Position numbers and translations under genes: made by a program
Part shown: positions 44,679 to 57,710 of the stretch, piece after piece
How positions within the stretch are numbered: the stretch's first letter is position 1
Layout: every line of letters begins with the position of its first letter
Source: Ensifer sp. BR816
Lineage (GTDB): Bacteria; Pseudomonadota; Alphaproteobacteria; Rhizobiales; Rhizobiaceae
DNA length: 64,000 nt
Direction of reading: 5' to 3'
Assembly (NCBI RefSeq): GCF_000378985.1
Contig: NZ_KB905370.1
Coordinates: 5,392,799 to 5,456,798 of the forward strand
Notes under the pieces: model-generated
Databases searched by the model: none
Told to the model about the DNA's origin: nothing
What the model saw: the letters and a program-made list of their open reading frames with translations, nothing else

Positions 44679-46742
44679 TCAAATGTCCAGATTGTCCGCA
44701 AACACGGCGCGCTCCTGGATGAAGCGGAAGCGGGCGTCGGCCTTTGTGCCCATCAGGTTGTCGACGGCCTCGCGCGTGCCCTCGAAGTCGACGTCGTCGA
44801 TCTCGACCTTGAGCAGGGTCCGGTTGGCTGGATCCATGGTCGTTTCCTTGAGCTGCGCCGGCAGCATCTCGCCGAGGCCCTTGAACCGGCCGATCTCGAC
44901 CTTGCCGCGGCCGTTGAACTCGGTACGCATCAGCTCTTCGCGATGCGCGTCATCGCGGGCATAGAGCGTCTTGGAACCCTGGCTCAACCGGTAAAGCGGC
45001 GGCACGGCGAGATAGAGGTGGCCGCCCCGGATGAGCTCCGGCATCTCCTGATAGAAGAAGGTGATCAGCAGCGAGGCGATGTGGGCGCCGTCGACGTCCG
45101 CGTCGGTCATGATGACGATGCGCTCGTAGCGAAGATCCTCCTCGCGGTACTTCGAACGCGTGCCGCAGCCGAGCGCCTGGATGAGATCGGTGATCTGCTG
45201 GTTGGCGCCGAGTTTCTCGCGGCCGGCGCTGGCGACGTTGAGGATCTTGCCGCGCAGGGGCAGGATGGCCTGGTTGGCGCGGTTGCGCGCCTGCTTGGCC
45301 GAACCTCCGGCCGAGTCTCCCTCGACGATGAAGAGCTCCGCGCCCTCCGCCGTATTCTGCGCACAGTCGGCAAGCTTGCCGGGGAGGCGCAGCTTGCGCA
45401 CCGCGGTCTTTCGGTTGACTTCCTTCTCCTTGCGCCGCCGGACGCGCTCCTCGGCGCGCTCGATGACCCAGTCGAGAAGCTTCGCCGCCTCGGTCGGGTT
45501 ATCGGCGAGGTAGTGGTCGAAGGGGTCGCGAAGCGCGTTTTCGACGATGCGCTGGGCCTCGACGGTCGCCAGCTTGTCCTTCGTCTGGCCGACGAATTCC
45601 GGCTCGCGAATGAAGACCGAGAGCATGCCTGCCGCCGAGATCATCACGTCGTCGGTGGTGACGATTGCGGCCCGCTTGTTCTGGGTGAGCTCGGCGTAGT
45701 TTTTCAGGCCCTTGGTCAGCGCGATGCGCAGCCCCGCCTCGTGCGTGCCGCCTTCGGGCGTCGGGATCGTGTTGCAGTAGGAGTGGATTTGCTGGTCGCC
45801 GCCATACCAGGTAACCGCCCATTCGAGCGAGGCGTGGCCGCCGGCCTTTTCCGACTTGCCGGCGAATATCTCGCGCGTGACGGTGAATTCCTTGCCGAGC
45901 GTCGCGGCGAGATAATCCTTGAGACCGCCGGGGAAGTGGAACACTGCCCTGTCCGGCGTCTCCGAGCCTTCCGGCAGCAGCGATGGGTCGCAGGACCAGC
46001 GGATCTCGACGCCGCCGAAGAGATAGGCCTTCGAGCGGGCCATGCGGAAGAGCCGCGCCGGCTCGAAGCGGGCATGCGGGCCGAAGATCTGCGGATCCGG
46101 ATGGAAGCGGACCTTCGTGCCGCGGCGATTGTGCACCTCGCCGAGCTCCTCGAGCCCGCCCTGCGGAATGCCGCGGGAGAAGCACTGGCGATAGAGCTTG
46201 CGGTTGCGCGCCACCTCGACCTCGAGCGAGTCCGACAGCGCGTTGACGACGGAAACACCGACGCCATGCAGACCGCCGGAGGTTTCGTAAGCCTTGCCGT
46301 CGAACTTGCCGCCGGCATGCAGCACCGTCATCACCACTTCGAGGCTCGATTTGTTGGGGAACTTCGGGTGATTTTCGACCGGAATGCCGCGACCGTTGTC
46401 GGTCACCGTCAGGAACCCCTGGGCGTCGAGGTTCACTTCGATGAAGTTCGCGTGGCCGGCAACGGCCTCGTCCATCGAGTTGTCGATCACCTCCGCAAAG
46501 AGGTGGTGCAGAGCCTTCTCGTCCGTTCCGCCGATATACATGCCCGGCCGGCGGCGCACCGGTTCCAGTCCCTCAAGGACCTCGATTGCAGAAGCGTCGT
46601 AGTCGCTGCCGTCGCTGTTGCGGGGCGCTGGCCGCGGTGCATCGCTGCCGACGGCGGGCGCTGTCGGCTTGCGCGGCGCGCCGGCTTCGGCCGGCTTCGG
46701 CGGCAAGGGCATGGCGGAAAAGAGATCGCTGCTGTCGTCCAT
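44679..46742 (-). CDS. parE: DNA topoisomerase IV subunit B
   Basis: A 687-residue type IIA topoisomerase ATPase subunit that decatenates daughter chromosomes with ParC. ATPase domain with VIDNSMDEA and RPGMYIGGT; TOPRIM domain with EGDSAGG and DADVDGAH. A Pro/Ala-rich N-terminal extension of about 45 residues is present. It lacks the GyrB-specific insert and is short enough to be ParE rather than GyrB. parC is not in the window. Confidence 0.95.
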   Translation of the reverse strand: MDDSSDLFSAMPLPPKPAEAGAPRKPTAPAVGSDAPRPAPRNSDGSDYDASAIEVLEGLEPVRRRPGMYIGGTDEKALHHLFAEVIDNSMDEAVAGHANFIEVNLDAQGFLTVTDNGRGIPVENHPKFPNKSSLEVVMTVLHAGGKFDGKAYETSGGLHGVGVSVVNALSDSLEVEVARNRKLYRQCFSRGIPQGGLEELGEVHNRRGTKVRFHPDPQIFGPHARFEPARLFRMARSKAYLFGGVEIRWSCDPSLLPEGSETPDRAVFHFPGGLKDYLAATLGKEFTVTREIFAGKSEKAGGHASLEWAVTWYGGDQQIHSYCNTIPTPEGGTHEAGLRIALTKGLKNYAELTQNKRAAIVTTDDVMISAAGMLSVFIREPEFVGQTKDKLATVEAQRIVENALRDPFDHYLADNPTEAAKLLDWVIERAEERVRRRKEKEVNRKTAVRKLRLPGKLADCAQNTAEGAELFIVEGDSAGGSAKQARNRANQAILPLRGKILNVASAGREKLGANQQITDLIQALGCGTRSKYREEDLRYERIVIMTDADVDGAHIASLLITFFYQEMPELIRGGHLYLAVPPLYRLSQGSKTLYARDDAHREELMRTEFNGRGKVEIGRFKGLGEMLPAQLKETTMDPANRTLLKVEIDDVDFEGTREAVDNLMGTKADARFRFIQERAVFADNLDI

Positions 46743-46982
46743 GGAGTGGTCAGGTCATTCCTGTCGTCTGTGTCGGCAAGGGCATAGCAAGACCGCGGCG
46801 CCGTCGCTATCCCTTGCCGCGCGAATCACCGGAATTCTGCCAGAGTCTTGGCGAAAGAGCGAACAAAAGGCGAATTTACGAATGCAGGAGGCCCGCAACG
46901 CGATGAATTTCGGCCTGAGTGTTGCGTGGCGAAGGTACCGATGGCAAGGCATGGGCCGAACGAGGGAGCCCGTCGGGTGTCT

Positions 46983-47861
46983 ATGTCCACAATTGTTTTC
47001 TCCGTCCGGTGCCTGATAGCGGCAGTCCTCTTTTCGAGCGTTGTCGGTACAGTCGAAGCCCAGACGCTGCAGCCCTACAAGGATGCATTGTTCGACTATC
47101 CCAGAATATTGCGGGAGGACGATGGCGGCGACTTCCGCGTTGTCGACTATCAGGAACTCAGGGACATCAACGGGCGCGACCAGATTCCGGAGCGACGCGT
47201 CAAGCGCGCCTATGTGTCGCTAGGCGTGAAGAGTTCGCAGGTCAACGAGACTTTGGAGCTCGGCGATCGTTCTCTCGACGTCACCCGCGTCGGCTCTGAT
47301 CGCGGGGCGGCCTTCACGGTAATCTTCATCCATGGGCGTGGCGGCGACCGGCGCCTTGGTGCCAACGACTTTTCCTTCGGCGGCAATTTCAACCGGCTCA
47401 AGAACCTGGCGGTCGGCAATGGCGGGACATATTATACGCCGAGCGTGCGCTCCTTCGATGCGGCAGGCGTGGCCGATATCGCCGCGCTGATCCGCTTTGC
47501 CGCCGAGCGATCCAACGGCCGGCCGGTGGTGCTGTCCTGTGCCTCCATGGGCAGCTTCATCTGCTGGGGCATCTCGCGCGATAGTCAGGCGACGGCGGCG
47601 CTTGGCGGCATGATGGTGATGGGCGGGGTTGCGGATCCGGCGTTTCCGGAGAGCGCCGCCTACAAGGCAGGGCTGCCGATGTTCTTCAGCCATGGCAGCG
47701 ATGACAGCGTCTATCCGGCCGAGGCGCAGCTTGGGCTCTATCGCTCCCTCAGAGGCAAGGACTATCCCGCTCGCTTCGTGCTGTTCCAGACCGGTTCGCA
47801 TGGTACGCCGGTGCGCATGACCGACTGGCGGGATGCATTGAACTGGATTCTTGATCGCTAG
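46983..47861 (+). CDS. Exported alpha/beta hydrolase
   Basis: A 292-residue protein with a signal peptide (about 1-26, ending VEAQ) and an alpha/beta hydrolase domain. The oxyanion motif is FIHGRGG, the nucleophile elbow is SCASMGS and a C-terminal SHGSDDSVYP / GSHGTP carries Asp and His. Substrate unknown; periplasmic. The longer open frame to 46848 lacks a natural signal sequence. It is followed after 33 bases by the FAD oxidoreductase. Confidence 0.85.
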   Translation: MSTIVFSVRCLIAAVLFSSVVGTVEAQTLQPYKDALFDYPRILREDDGGDFRVVDYQELRDINGRDQIPERRVKRAYVSLGVKSSQVNETLELGDRSLDVTRVGSDRGAAFTVIFIHGRGGDRRLGANDFSFGGNFNRLKNLAVGNGGTYYTPSVRSFDAAGVADIAALIRFAAERSNGRPVVLSCASMGSFICWGISRDSQATAALGGMMVMGGVADPAFPESAAYKAGLPMFFSHGSDDSVYPAEAQLGLYRSLRGKDYPARFVLFQTGSHGTPVRMTDWRDALNWILDR

Positions 47862-47894
47862 CCGTGTGCTCGCGGCCGTTGGTGGAAAATAGGC

Positions 47895-49211
47895 ATGAGA
47901 AAGATTGAAGGCTGGCGGCGGCTGGACGAGCGTCCTCAAGGTGCCATCTCTCCGGACGACTACGAGGATCGGCTCGGTGCGGTCGCGGCCATGGCGTATC
48001 TGCCCTTCGGCAACGGCCTCAGCTATGGCGATGTCTGCCGCAACGATCGCGGCACGCTCATCGACGGCGCCAGGCACGGCCGCATCCTGGCCTTCGACCC
48101 GGGAACGGGGGTGATGACCTGCGAGGCCGGCGCCACGCTGCGCGAAATCCTTATCAAGGCGATACCGCACCGTTTCTTCCTGCCCGTGACGCCGGCAACG
48201 GGCTTCGTCACCGTCGGCGGCGCCGTCGCCAATGACGTTCACGGCAGGAACCACCATGCCCGCGGCTCCTTCGGCAATCATGTCCGGCGCCTGACACTGC
48301 TGCGCTCGGATGGCGAGCGCCTGATCTGCTCCGCCGAGGAGAACGCCGAACTCTTTGCGGCCACGATCGGCGGCATGGGCCTGACGGGATTGATCCTCGA
48401 TGTCGAACTGCGGCTGATGAAGGTCCCATCGCCGCATGTTCAGCAACACGCGATCCGCTTCGAAAATCTCGACGAATATTTCGCGCTTGTCGATCGCATC
48501 GGGGAAGAGCACGAATATTCCGTCGCCTGGATCGACCAGCTCGCGACCGGTCGCCGGACGGGCAGGGGCGTGCTCTGGGCTGCCGATCACGCCGACGCAT
48601 CCTGTGAATTTCCGGACATTCCCAAGGGGCTGAAGCTTTCGTTGCCCTTGTCCCTGCCGTTCAATCCTTTGAATTTCCTGGCGCTGAAGGCTTGCAATGA
48701 ATACCGCTTCCGCAGGGAAAGGCCGGAGGAAACGGTTTCGACGATAAAATGGACGTCCTACTTCCATCCGCTCGACCGGCTCGGTGCCTGGCACCGGCTC
48801 TATGGTTCCCAAGGGCCGTGTCGGCACCAAAGCGTCTATCCGATCGAGAATGCGCGGGAAACTACGGCCCGGCTCCTGGAGACCGCGCGCGAACACGGCC
48901 ACGCATCTTTCCAGACGGCTCTGCACCGCTTCGGAGACATTGCCGGGCGAGGGCTTCTTTCCTTCCCACGCCCGGGTTTTGCGCTGACTCTCGACTTCGC
49001 CAATCAGGGCGAAGCGACCGTCAAAATGCTCGACGCCCTCGATCGCGTCGTGGTCGAGGCGGGCGGCGCGGTGAATCCGGCACATGATTTTCGGATGCGG
49101 CCCGATGTATTCGAGGAGTCGTTCCCTTCGTGGGGGAAGCTCGAAGCGTTGCGCGACCCGGCGATGGTTTCGGGTTTCTGGCGACGTACGGCGCTCAGGC
49201 TCATGAGCTGA
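47895..49211 (+). CDS. FAD-linked oxidase, DprE1-like
   Basis: A 438-residue FAD-binding protein. The PP-loop type FAD domain has PFGNGLSYGDVC, GATLREIL and the GGAVANDVHGRNHH motif seen in decaprenylphosphoryl-ribose 2-epimerase DprE1 and sugar oxidases; the C-terminal ALO-like domain follows. In rhizobia the substrate is unknown; a prenyl-phosphate sugar would be one candidate. No membrane helix. A DprE2-like reductase partner is not in the window. Confidence 0.87.
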   Translation: MRKIEGWRRLDERPQGAISPDDYEDRLGAVAAMAYLPFGNGLSYGDVCRNDRGTLIDGARHGRILAFDPGTGVMTCEAGATLREILIKAIPHRFFLPVTPATGFVTVGGAVANDVHGRNHHARGSFGNHVRRLTLLRSDGERLICSAEENAELFAATIGGMGLTGLILDVELRLMKVPSPHVQQHAIRFENLDEYFALVDRIGEEHEYSVAWIDQLATGRRTGRGVLWAADHADASCEFPDIPKGLKLSLPLSLPFNPLNFLALKACNEYRFRRERPEETVSTIKWTSYFHPLDRLGAWHRLYGSQGPCRHQSVYPIENARETTARLLETAREHGHASFQTALHRFGDIAGRGLLSFPRPGFALTLDFANQGEATVKMLDALDRVVVEAGGAVNPAHDFRMRPDVFEESFPSWGKLEALRDPAMVSGFWRRTALRLMS

Positions 49212-49217
49212 GGACGG

Positions 49218-49817
49218 TTAGCGCCTCGTTCCCTTTATGTTCATGTCGAAATCGACCACATTCGAATAGATGGGGGTGCCGACGTCCATGCCATAGGGCG
49301 CGCGGCGGATGCTGCCGCGGATGGTGAACGAGATCGAGCGCCGGTCCCAGTTCGTGAGCGTCACGGTGAAGCGTTCCTTCCGCGTCTTGCCGCGCGCCGT
49401 CAACGCACCCTCGACCGTCGCCGTATCGGGACCGGTCTGCCTGATACTGGTCGAGCGGAAGGTCACCGTCTGATAATTGGCAGTGTCGAAAACCGCACTC
49501 GAGCGGAGGAAATCCTCGATACGCTGCTCTCTCGCCCTGACGCTCTCCGGATACAGCGTAAACTCAACGGTGGAGCGCTCGACATTGTTGCCGTCGATCT
49601 GGAACCTGCCGGAGAATTTTCCGAAGTTTCCGGCAAGGCCACCGCCACCCCCGACCTGCGGAACGCTGAACTGGATGCTGGAAGAACTGGCGATGCGATA
49701 GTTGCCGGCCGCATCCTCGAGCGAGGCTGTCTTTGCACCCGCCGGCGCCGAGACAGCGGCAAGCGCAAAGGCAAGAAGAAGGGTCGCTCTCAAGGCAGAT
49801 TCGCGCGGGGTCATCAT
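49218..49817 (-). CDS. YceI-family periplasmic protein
   Basis: A 199-residue protein with a signal peptide (to about residue 28, SAPAGA) and a YceI lipocalin-like beta-barrel that binds isoprenoid lipids in characterised members. Signature: NYRIASSSSIQFSVPQ and the C-terminal DVGTPIYSNVVDFDMNIKG. It follows the cytochrome b561 gene by three bases on the same strand, a common pairing. Confidence 0.92.
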   Translation of the reverse strand: MMTPRESALRATLLLAFALAAVSAPAGAKTASLEDAAGNYRIASSSSIQFSVPQVGGGGGLAGNFGKFSGRFQIDGNNVERSTVEFTLYPESVRAREQRIEDFLRSSAVFDTANYQTVTFRSTSIRQTGPDTATVEGALTARGKTRKERFTVTLTNWDRRSISFTIRGSIRRAPYGMDVGTPIYSNVVDFDMNIKGTRR

Positions 49818-49820
49818 GGA

Positions 49821-50435
49821 TCATTCCTCCTGGCAACGGCGTGACTTTTGCGAGAAGCATGCGCCGGCCCGTCCAGACCTGAAGCCGGAGCGCAACATGC
49901 GCGTCAGTATCTCGTCGCGCCGTATGAAGTGGTGGTAGAGCGCCGCCGCCGCATGGACCGCGACCAAGCCGAGCACGATATAGGCGAGCCATGCGTGGAT
50001 GAGGGCCCAGAACGCCTCCGAAGCCTCCGATTGCGCGAGCGGCAGGTGCGGAATGACGATGAGGTCGAAGTAGAAGCTCGGGATGTTCAGCGTCGAGGCC
50101 GATGCAACCGCCCAGCCGGCAAGCGGTGTGACGATACCAAGCAGGATGAGCGTCGTATGTGTCGCCCGCGCCGCGATATGTTCCATCGGGCGGAGGCCCG
50201 GCACCGGGTGCGGACTGCGCTCCACCAGCCACCAGATCGTTCTCAGTAGAGCCAACCCCAGCACGGTGAAGCCGATCGACTTGTGCCATTGGTAGAGGGA
50301 GAACTGCAGCGTCGGATCGATATCCGTGCGCCGCATGATGAAGCCGACCAAGATAAGGCCGAGGGTCAGCAAGGCGATCGTCCAGTGGAGTACGATCGTT
50401 ATAACGCCAAAGCCGCCCTCTTTGTTGCGCAGCAT
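49821..50435 (-). CDS. Cytochrome b561 family protein
   Basis: A 204-residue membrane protein with four helices; haem-ligating His lie in VLHWTIAL, QWHKSIGF, LIHAWLAY and VHAAAALYHHF. Likely to shuttle electrons between quinone and a periplasmic acceptor; the YceI neighbour may carry isoprenoid quinone. The ATG at 50435 matches the family start; the open frame to 50528 is non-coding in nature. Confidence 0.92.
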   Translation of the reverse strand: MLRNKEGGFGVITIVLHWTIALLTLGLILVGFIMRRTDIDPTLQFSLYQWHKSIGFTVLGLALLRTIWWLVERSPHPVPGLRPMEHIAARATHTTLILLGIVTPLAGWAVASASTLNIPSFYFDLIVIPHLPLAQSEASEAFWALIHAWLAYIVLGLVAVHAAAALYHHFIRRDEILTRMLRSGFRSGRAGACFSQKSRRCQEE

Positions 50436-50629
50436 CGCGATGCGCCTCGTTCGGGTCCTGTCTTGCCGACATGAGACGCCCGAGACCCTGATTTTATTCG
50501 GACCATTGCTGTTCAGCCGGCGGAGCATCGCGTTGGCGATGCACCGGATATTGCGCCCGAGGTGCTTTCATTTGCCCGAGCGATTTGCTAGGCCGCTTGC
50601 CCGAGAGCCCTGATCCCGGAGGAAGTTAC

Positions 50630-51400
50630 ATGACGCCCGATATCCGCCCGCTTGTCGCCGGCAACTGGAAGATGAATGGTACGCGTGCATCGCTGGACCA
50701 GATCAAGGCGATGGCCGAGGGCGTCAAGGGCGGACTTTCCGCCAAGGTCGAAACGCTGATCTGCCCGCCGGCGACGCTGCTCTATGTGGCAACCGCACTT
50801 TGCGACGACAGCCCGCTGATGATCGGTGCCCAGAACTGCCATCAGAAACAGTCGGGCGCCAATACCGGCGATATTTCCGCCGAGATGATCGCCGATTGCT
50901 TCGGCACTCATGTCATCGTCGGCCACTCCGAGCGTCGCACCGACCATGCCGAGACCGATGCGCTGGTCCGGGCGAAGACCGAAGCCGCGTATGCGGCGGA
51001 ACTCGTCGCCATCGTCTGCATCGGCGAGACCGAAGCGGAGCGCAAGAGCGGCAAGACGCTCGATGTCCTGAAGCGCCAGCTCGCCGACAGCCTGCCGGAC
51101 GGCGCCACGGCAGAAAACACCGTGATCGCCTACGAGCCGGTCTGGGCGATCGGCACCGGGCTGACGCCGACGGTCGGAGACGTGGAGGAGGCGCACGCCT
51201 TCATGCGCGGGGAACTCGTCTCTCGGTTCGGTGCCGAGGGTGGCAAGATGCGCATTCTCTACGGCGGCTCCGTCAAGCCCTCGAACGCCAAGGAACTGAT
51301 GGGCGTCGCCAATGTTGACGGTGCGCTGATCGGCGGCGCGAGCTTGAAAGCGGAAGACTTCCTCGCCATCTACGGGGCCTATGAAGAATTGACTGCGTGA
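50630..51400 (+). CDS. tpiA: Triosephosphate isomerase
   Basis: A 256-residue TIM barrel enzyme interconverting dihydroxyacetone phosphate and glyceraldehyde 3-phosphate. Active-site residues: Lys in GNWKMNGT, His in GHSERR, Glu in [11 protein letters not shown], and phosphate-binding YGGSVKP. GGAGGAAG gives a strong ribosome site before the ATG at 50630. Normal length. A small hairpin (GCATCGC/GCGATGC, 50525-50542) lies in the divergent promoter region. Confidence 0.97.
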   Translation: MTPDIRPLVAGNWKMNGTRASLDQIKAMAEGVKGGLSAKVETLICPPATLLYVATALCDDSPLMIGAQNCHQKQSGANTGDISAEMIADCFGTHVIVGHSERRTDHAETDALVRAKTEAAYAAELVAIVCIGETEAERKSGKTLDVLKRQLADSLPDGATAENTVIAYEPVWAIGTGLTPTVGDVEEAHAFMRGELVSRFGAEGGKMRILYGGSVKPSNAKELMGVANVDGALIGGASLKAEDFLAIYGAYEELTA

Positions 51401-51534
51401 CCGCCGTGTGCAGCCGGCAGGGGCTTGGAATAGCCGTCTGCTTGGTATAAAGAGGCGCGAAATTTGGGCGCGGCTCCTTGGGCCGCCGCGATCGTTCGAT
51501 TCGAATGCCCCGGAGAGGGCAGGACTGGAAGCTG

Positions 51535-53791
<2,257 letters not shown>

Positions 53792-53822
53792 GCCCCACGT
53801 TTTTTTATGCCGATTCTTAATA

Positions 53823-53850
53823 GCGGCCGGTCCCCTCAAGGACCGGCCGC
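53823..53850. repeat. Perfect 11-bp hairpin after pyrG
   Basis: GCGGCCGGTCC, loop CCTCAA, GGACCGGCCGC. No T tract follows, so it may be a non-canonical terminator or a processed mRNA end. Confidence 0.6.
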
Positions 53851-53971
53851 ACTCATGTGGCTGCCGTCGCCTTCCGGCTGAGGCGCGCATTTCGGCTCCT
53901 GTCCGGCTGCCGCTTGCAATCATCGGTCAAAAGTTGCAAACAGCGGCAAACCGGTCATCAGGGAAACCGCC

Positions 53972-54862
53972 ATGAGCCTAACCAAGCGAACCGCCCGCCC
54001 GCTCGATCATCTCGTGCTGCCGGTGGCGGAACTCGGGCGGGCAAGACAGCGCCTGACCGATCTCGGCTTCACCGTCGCCGAGGATGCACGCCATCCCTTC
54101 GGCACCGAGAATGCCTGCGTCTTCTTTTCGGACAACACCTATCTGGAGCCGCTTGCCGTCGCCTCCCGCGAGGAATGCGAGGCGGCTGCGCTTGCCGGCA
54201 ATGCCTTTGTAGCGCGCGACCATGCGTTCCGCTTTCGCCACGGGCCGGAGGGGCTGTCCGCGATCGTGCTCGGGACGCCGGACGCCACGACCGATCACAT
54301 CCGCTATCGGTCCTGCGGGATCTCCGGCGGCGAAATGCTCGAATTTTCGCGGCCCATGCGTCTGCCCGATGGGCGCGAAGGGCTCGGCTCGTTCAGGCTG
54401 GCCTTTGCTGCGGACCTGCGCGCACCGGATTTCTTCCTGTTCAGTTGCCAGCGTATTCGTGCCTTGCCCGTCGACAGTGCGCTGCTCCACCACCATCAGA
54501 ATGGTGTGCTCGGCATTACCGAGGTTGTGCTTTCCGAGCCCAATCCGACCGACTTCCAGTATCTGCTGCAGGAGGCCGTCGACGAGCGTGAAGTCTCGGC
54601 CCATTCCTTCGGCATGGACATCCAGGCCGGGAGCGCCAAACTGGCGGTGCTCAATCCCGCCGGCATGGAAGCCTTTTACGGGCGCTCGATCAGCACGACC
54701 GAGCGCGGCTTGCGCGGCCGCGCCGTCGCGTTCCGTGTCGCCGATCTCGAAGCGACGCGCGCGTTGTTTGCGCAGAACGATATCGAATTTGCAGAAATGG
54801 GCGGACGCCTCGTTGTTCCGGAAGCGCCGGGGCAGGGGGTGATTTTCGCGTTTGGAGCGTGA
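53972..54862 (+). CDS. VOC/glyoxalase-like protein
   Basis: A 296-residue protein with two glyoxalase-like (VOC) halves: [27 protein letters not shown] and a second module around residues 155-295. One metal-ligand type His (LDHLVLP) and a Glu near YLEPLAV are visible. Substrate unknown. It precedes kdsA by four bases on the same strand, so the two are cotranscribed. Confidence 0.82.
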   Translation: MSLTKRTARPLDHLVLPVAELGRARQRLTDLGFTVAEDARHPFGTENACVFFSDNTYLEPLAVASREECEAAALAGNAFVARDHAFRFRHGPEGLSAIVLGTPDATTDHIRYRSCGISGGEMLEFSRPMRLPDGREGLGSFRLAFAADLRAPDFFLFSCQRIRALPVDSALLHHHQNGVLGITEVVLSEPNPTDFQYLLQEAVDEREVSAHSFGMDIQAGSAKLAVLNPAGMEAFYGRSISTTERGLRGRAVAFRVADLEATRALFAQNDIEFAEMGGRLVVPEAPGQGVIFAFGA

Positions 54863-54866
54863 CGAA

Positions 54867-55706
54867 ATGGAAACGAATGCAAGGGTCGTCGTCGGCGAGG
54901 GTGCCGGCCAGGTGGTGTTCTCTCAGAAGGAGCGACTGACGCTGATTGCCGGCCCCTGCCAGATGGAAAGCCGGGAACATGCCTTCATGATCGCCGGCAG
55001 GCTGGTCGAACTCTGCAAGTCGCTCGGCCTCGGCCTCGTCTACAAATCCTCCTTCGACAAGGCGAACCGCACGTCGCTCTCCGGCAAGCGCGGCATTGGC
55101 CTCGAAAGCGCAATGGAGATCTTTGCCGATCTCAAACGCGAATTCGGCTTTCCGGTGCTGACCGACATCCACACGGAGGAGCAGTGCGCAGAAGTCGCCG
55201 ACACCGTCGACATCCTGCAGATCCCGGCCTTCCTGTCGCGCCAGACGGATCTGCTCGTCGCGGCCGCAAAGACGGGGCGCGCGATCAACGTCAAAAAGGG
55301 TCAGTTCCTCGCGCCGTGGGACATGAAGAATGTGCTTGCCAAATTCACGATGAGCGGCAACCCGAACGTGCTTCTCTGCGAGCGCGGCGCATCCTTCGGC
55401 TACAACACGCTCGTCTCCGACATGCGCTCGCTGCCGATCATGGCGTCGCTCGGGGCGCCCGTGGTCTTCGACGCGACCCATTCGGTGCAGCAGCCGGGCG
55501 GGCAGGGCGGCTCCTCGGGCGGCCAGCGTGAATTCGTCGAGACCCTCGCACGCGCCGCCGTTGCCGTCGGCGTTGCCGGTCTCTTCATCGAGACGCATGA
55601 GGATCCGGATAACGCTCCCTCCGACGGCCCGAACATGGTACCGCTCAAGGACATGCCGCGTCTTCTTGAAAAGCTGGTCGCGTTCGACGCGATCGCCAAG
55701 GCCTGA
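54867..55706 (+). CDS. kdsA: 3-deoxy-8-phosphooctulonate synthase
   Basis: A 279-residue enzyme condensing arabinose 5-phosphate with phosphoenolpyruvate to KDO 8-phosphate for LPS inner core. Motifs: [28 protein letters not shown] and HSVQQPG. The AGPCQ cysteine marks the metal-dependent class. GGAG lies 9 bases before the ATG 54867; an in-frame TTG at 54852 is disfavoured. Precedes eno, 127 bases away. Confidence 0.96.
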   Translation: METNARVVVGEGAGQVVFSQKERLTLIAGPCQMESREHAFMIAGRLVELCKSLGLGLVYKSSFDKANRTSLSGKRGIGLESAMEIFADLKREFGFPVLTDIHTEEQCAEVADTVDILQIPAFLSRQTDLLVAAAKTGRAINVKKGQFLAPWDMKNVLAKFTMSGNPNVLLCERGASFGYNTLVSDMRSLPIMASLGAPVVFDATHSVQQPGGQGGSSGGQREFVETLARAAVAVGVAGLFIETHEDPDNAPSDGPNMVPLKDMPRLLEKLVAFDAIAKA

Positions 55707-55785
55707 GGTGGCGTGAAATTTTTATGAACCGCAATGACGCTCGGGACATTGCCACCTGCGCGCCATTGTAATTTCAAGGCCATGA

Positions 55786-57108
<1,323 letters not shown>

Positions 57109-57138
57109 TTGTTGCCACTGGCATCAGCATCAATTTCC

Positions 57139-57174
57139 AAACCCGCTTGCCTCACGGCAGGCGGGTTTCCTTTT
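57139..57174 (+). terminator. Intrinsic terminator of eno
   Basis: AAACCCGC (57139-57146) pairs with GCGGGTTT (57161-57168), with inner bases TTGCC / GGCAG extending the stem around TCAC; TTTT follows after two C. Confidence 0.88.
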
Positions 57175-57252
57175 CCTTGCCATTCATGGTCAATGGTCGG
57201 TTAATCAATCGACGCTAGTCTGCCTTCGTATTGCGTAGCAGGGCATTTGACG

Positions 57253-57573
57253 ATGTGGACACGGCATCACAAGAAGCGGAGACTCGGGCGGCTGGTAGTG
57301 CCAGTGATCGCAGTCGCCTTTCTTTCCTACTTCGGTTATCATTCGATCCATGGCGGTTACGGCTTGAGGGCGACGGAGGAGTTCGACCGCCAGATTGCCG
57401 AGCGGCAGGCGCGGTTGGACGAGCTCACTCAGAGGCGGCAAATCCTGGAAAAGGAGGTCGAGCTGATGAGTGACGGTTCGCTGGAGCGAGACATGCTGGA
57501 TGAGAAGGCTCGCCTCGCGCTCAACATGTCGCGCAGCGACGAGATCGTCATTTTTCATCGTTCGGCGAATTAA
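57253..57573 (+). CDS. ftsB: Septum formation initiator (FtsB/DivIC family)
   Basis: A 106-residue bitopic cell division protein: basic N-terminus, one helix (about 15-33), then a coiled coil (EFDRQIAERQARLDELTQRRQILEKEVELM) ahead of the DivIC-type C-terminal segment. Family members link FtsL and FtsQ in the divisome. An ATG at 57253 is preferred; a TTG at 57247 is in frame. It lies between eno and pdhA, the usual rhizobial position. Confidence 0.88.
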   Translation: MWTRHHKKRRLGRLVVPVIAVAFLSYFGYHSIHGGYGLRATEEFDRQIAERQARLDELTQRRQILEKEVELMSDGSLERDMLDEKARLALNMSRSDEIVIFHRSAN

Positions 57574-57646
57574 CCTAAATTCAGTTAATCAAAAATAGTG
57601 ATTTAGAATCAATGAATTGCGCGGAATGATAGCCATGCAAATATGT

Positions 57647-57675
57647 CATTGCTGTGGCGCGCTTCTTTCCCTATG
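57647..57675 (+). promoter_or_regulatory. Probable promoter of the pdh operon
   Basis: CATTGC (57647-57652), 17 bases, CCTATG (57670-57675), resembling the rhizobial sigma-70 pattern (CTTGAC, 17, CTATAT) in form; agreement is moderate. Preceded by an AT-rich stretch (57574-57640). Confidence 0.5.
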
Positions 57676-57696
57676 GTAGCCCACCAAAGGCTAACC
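57675..57696. promoter_or_regulatory. Inverted repeat between pdhA promoter and ribosome site
   Basis: GGTAGCC (57675-57681) and GGCTAACC (57689-57696) form a near-palindrome with seven bases between, starting at the last base of the putative -10 and ending just before GGGAGG. A repressor operator is possible. Confidence 0.45.
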
Positions 57697-57710
57697 ATTG
57701 GGAGGAATGA

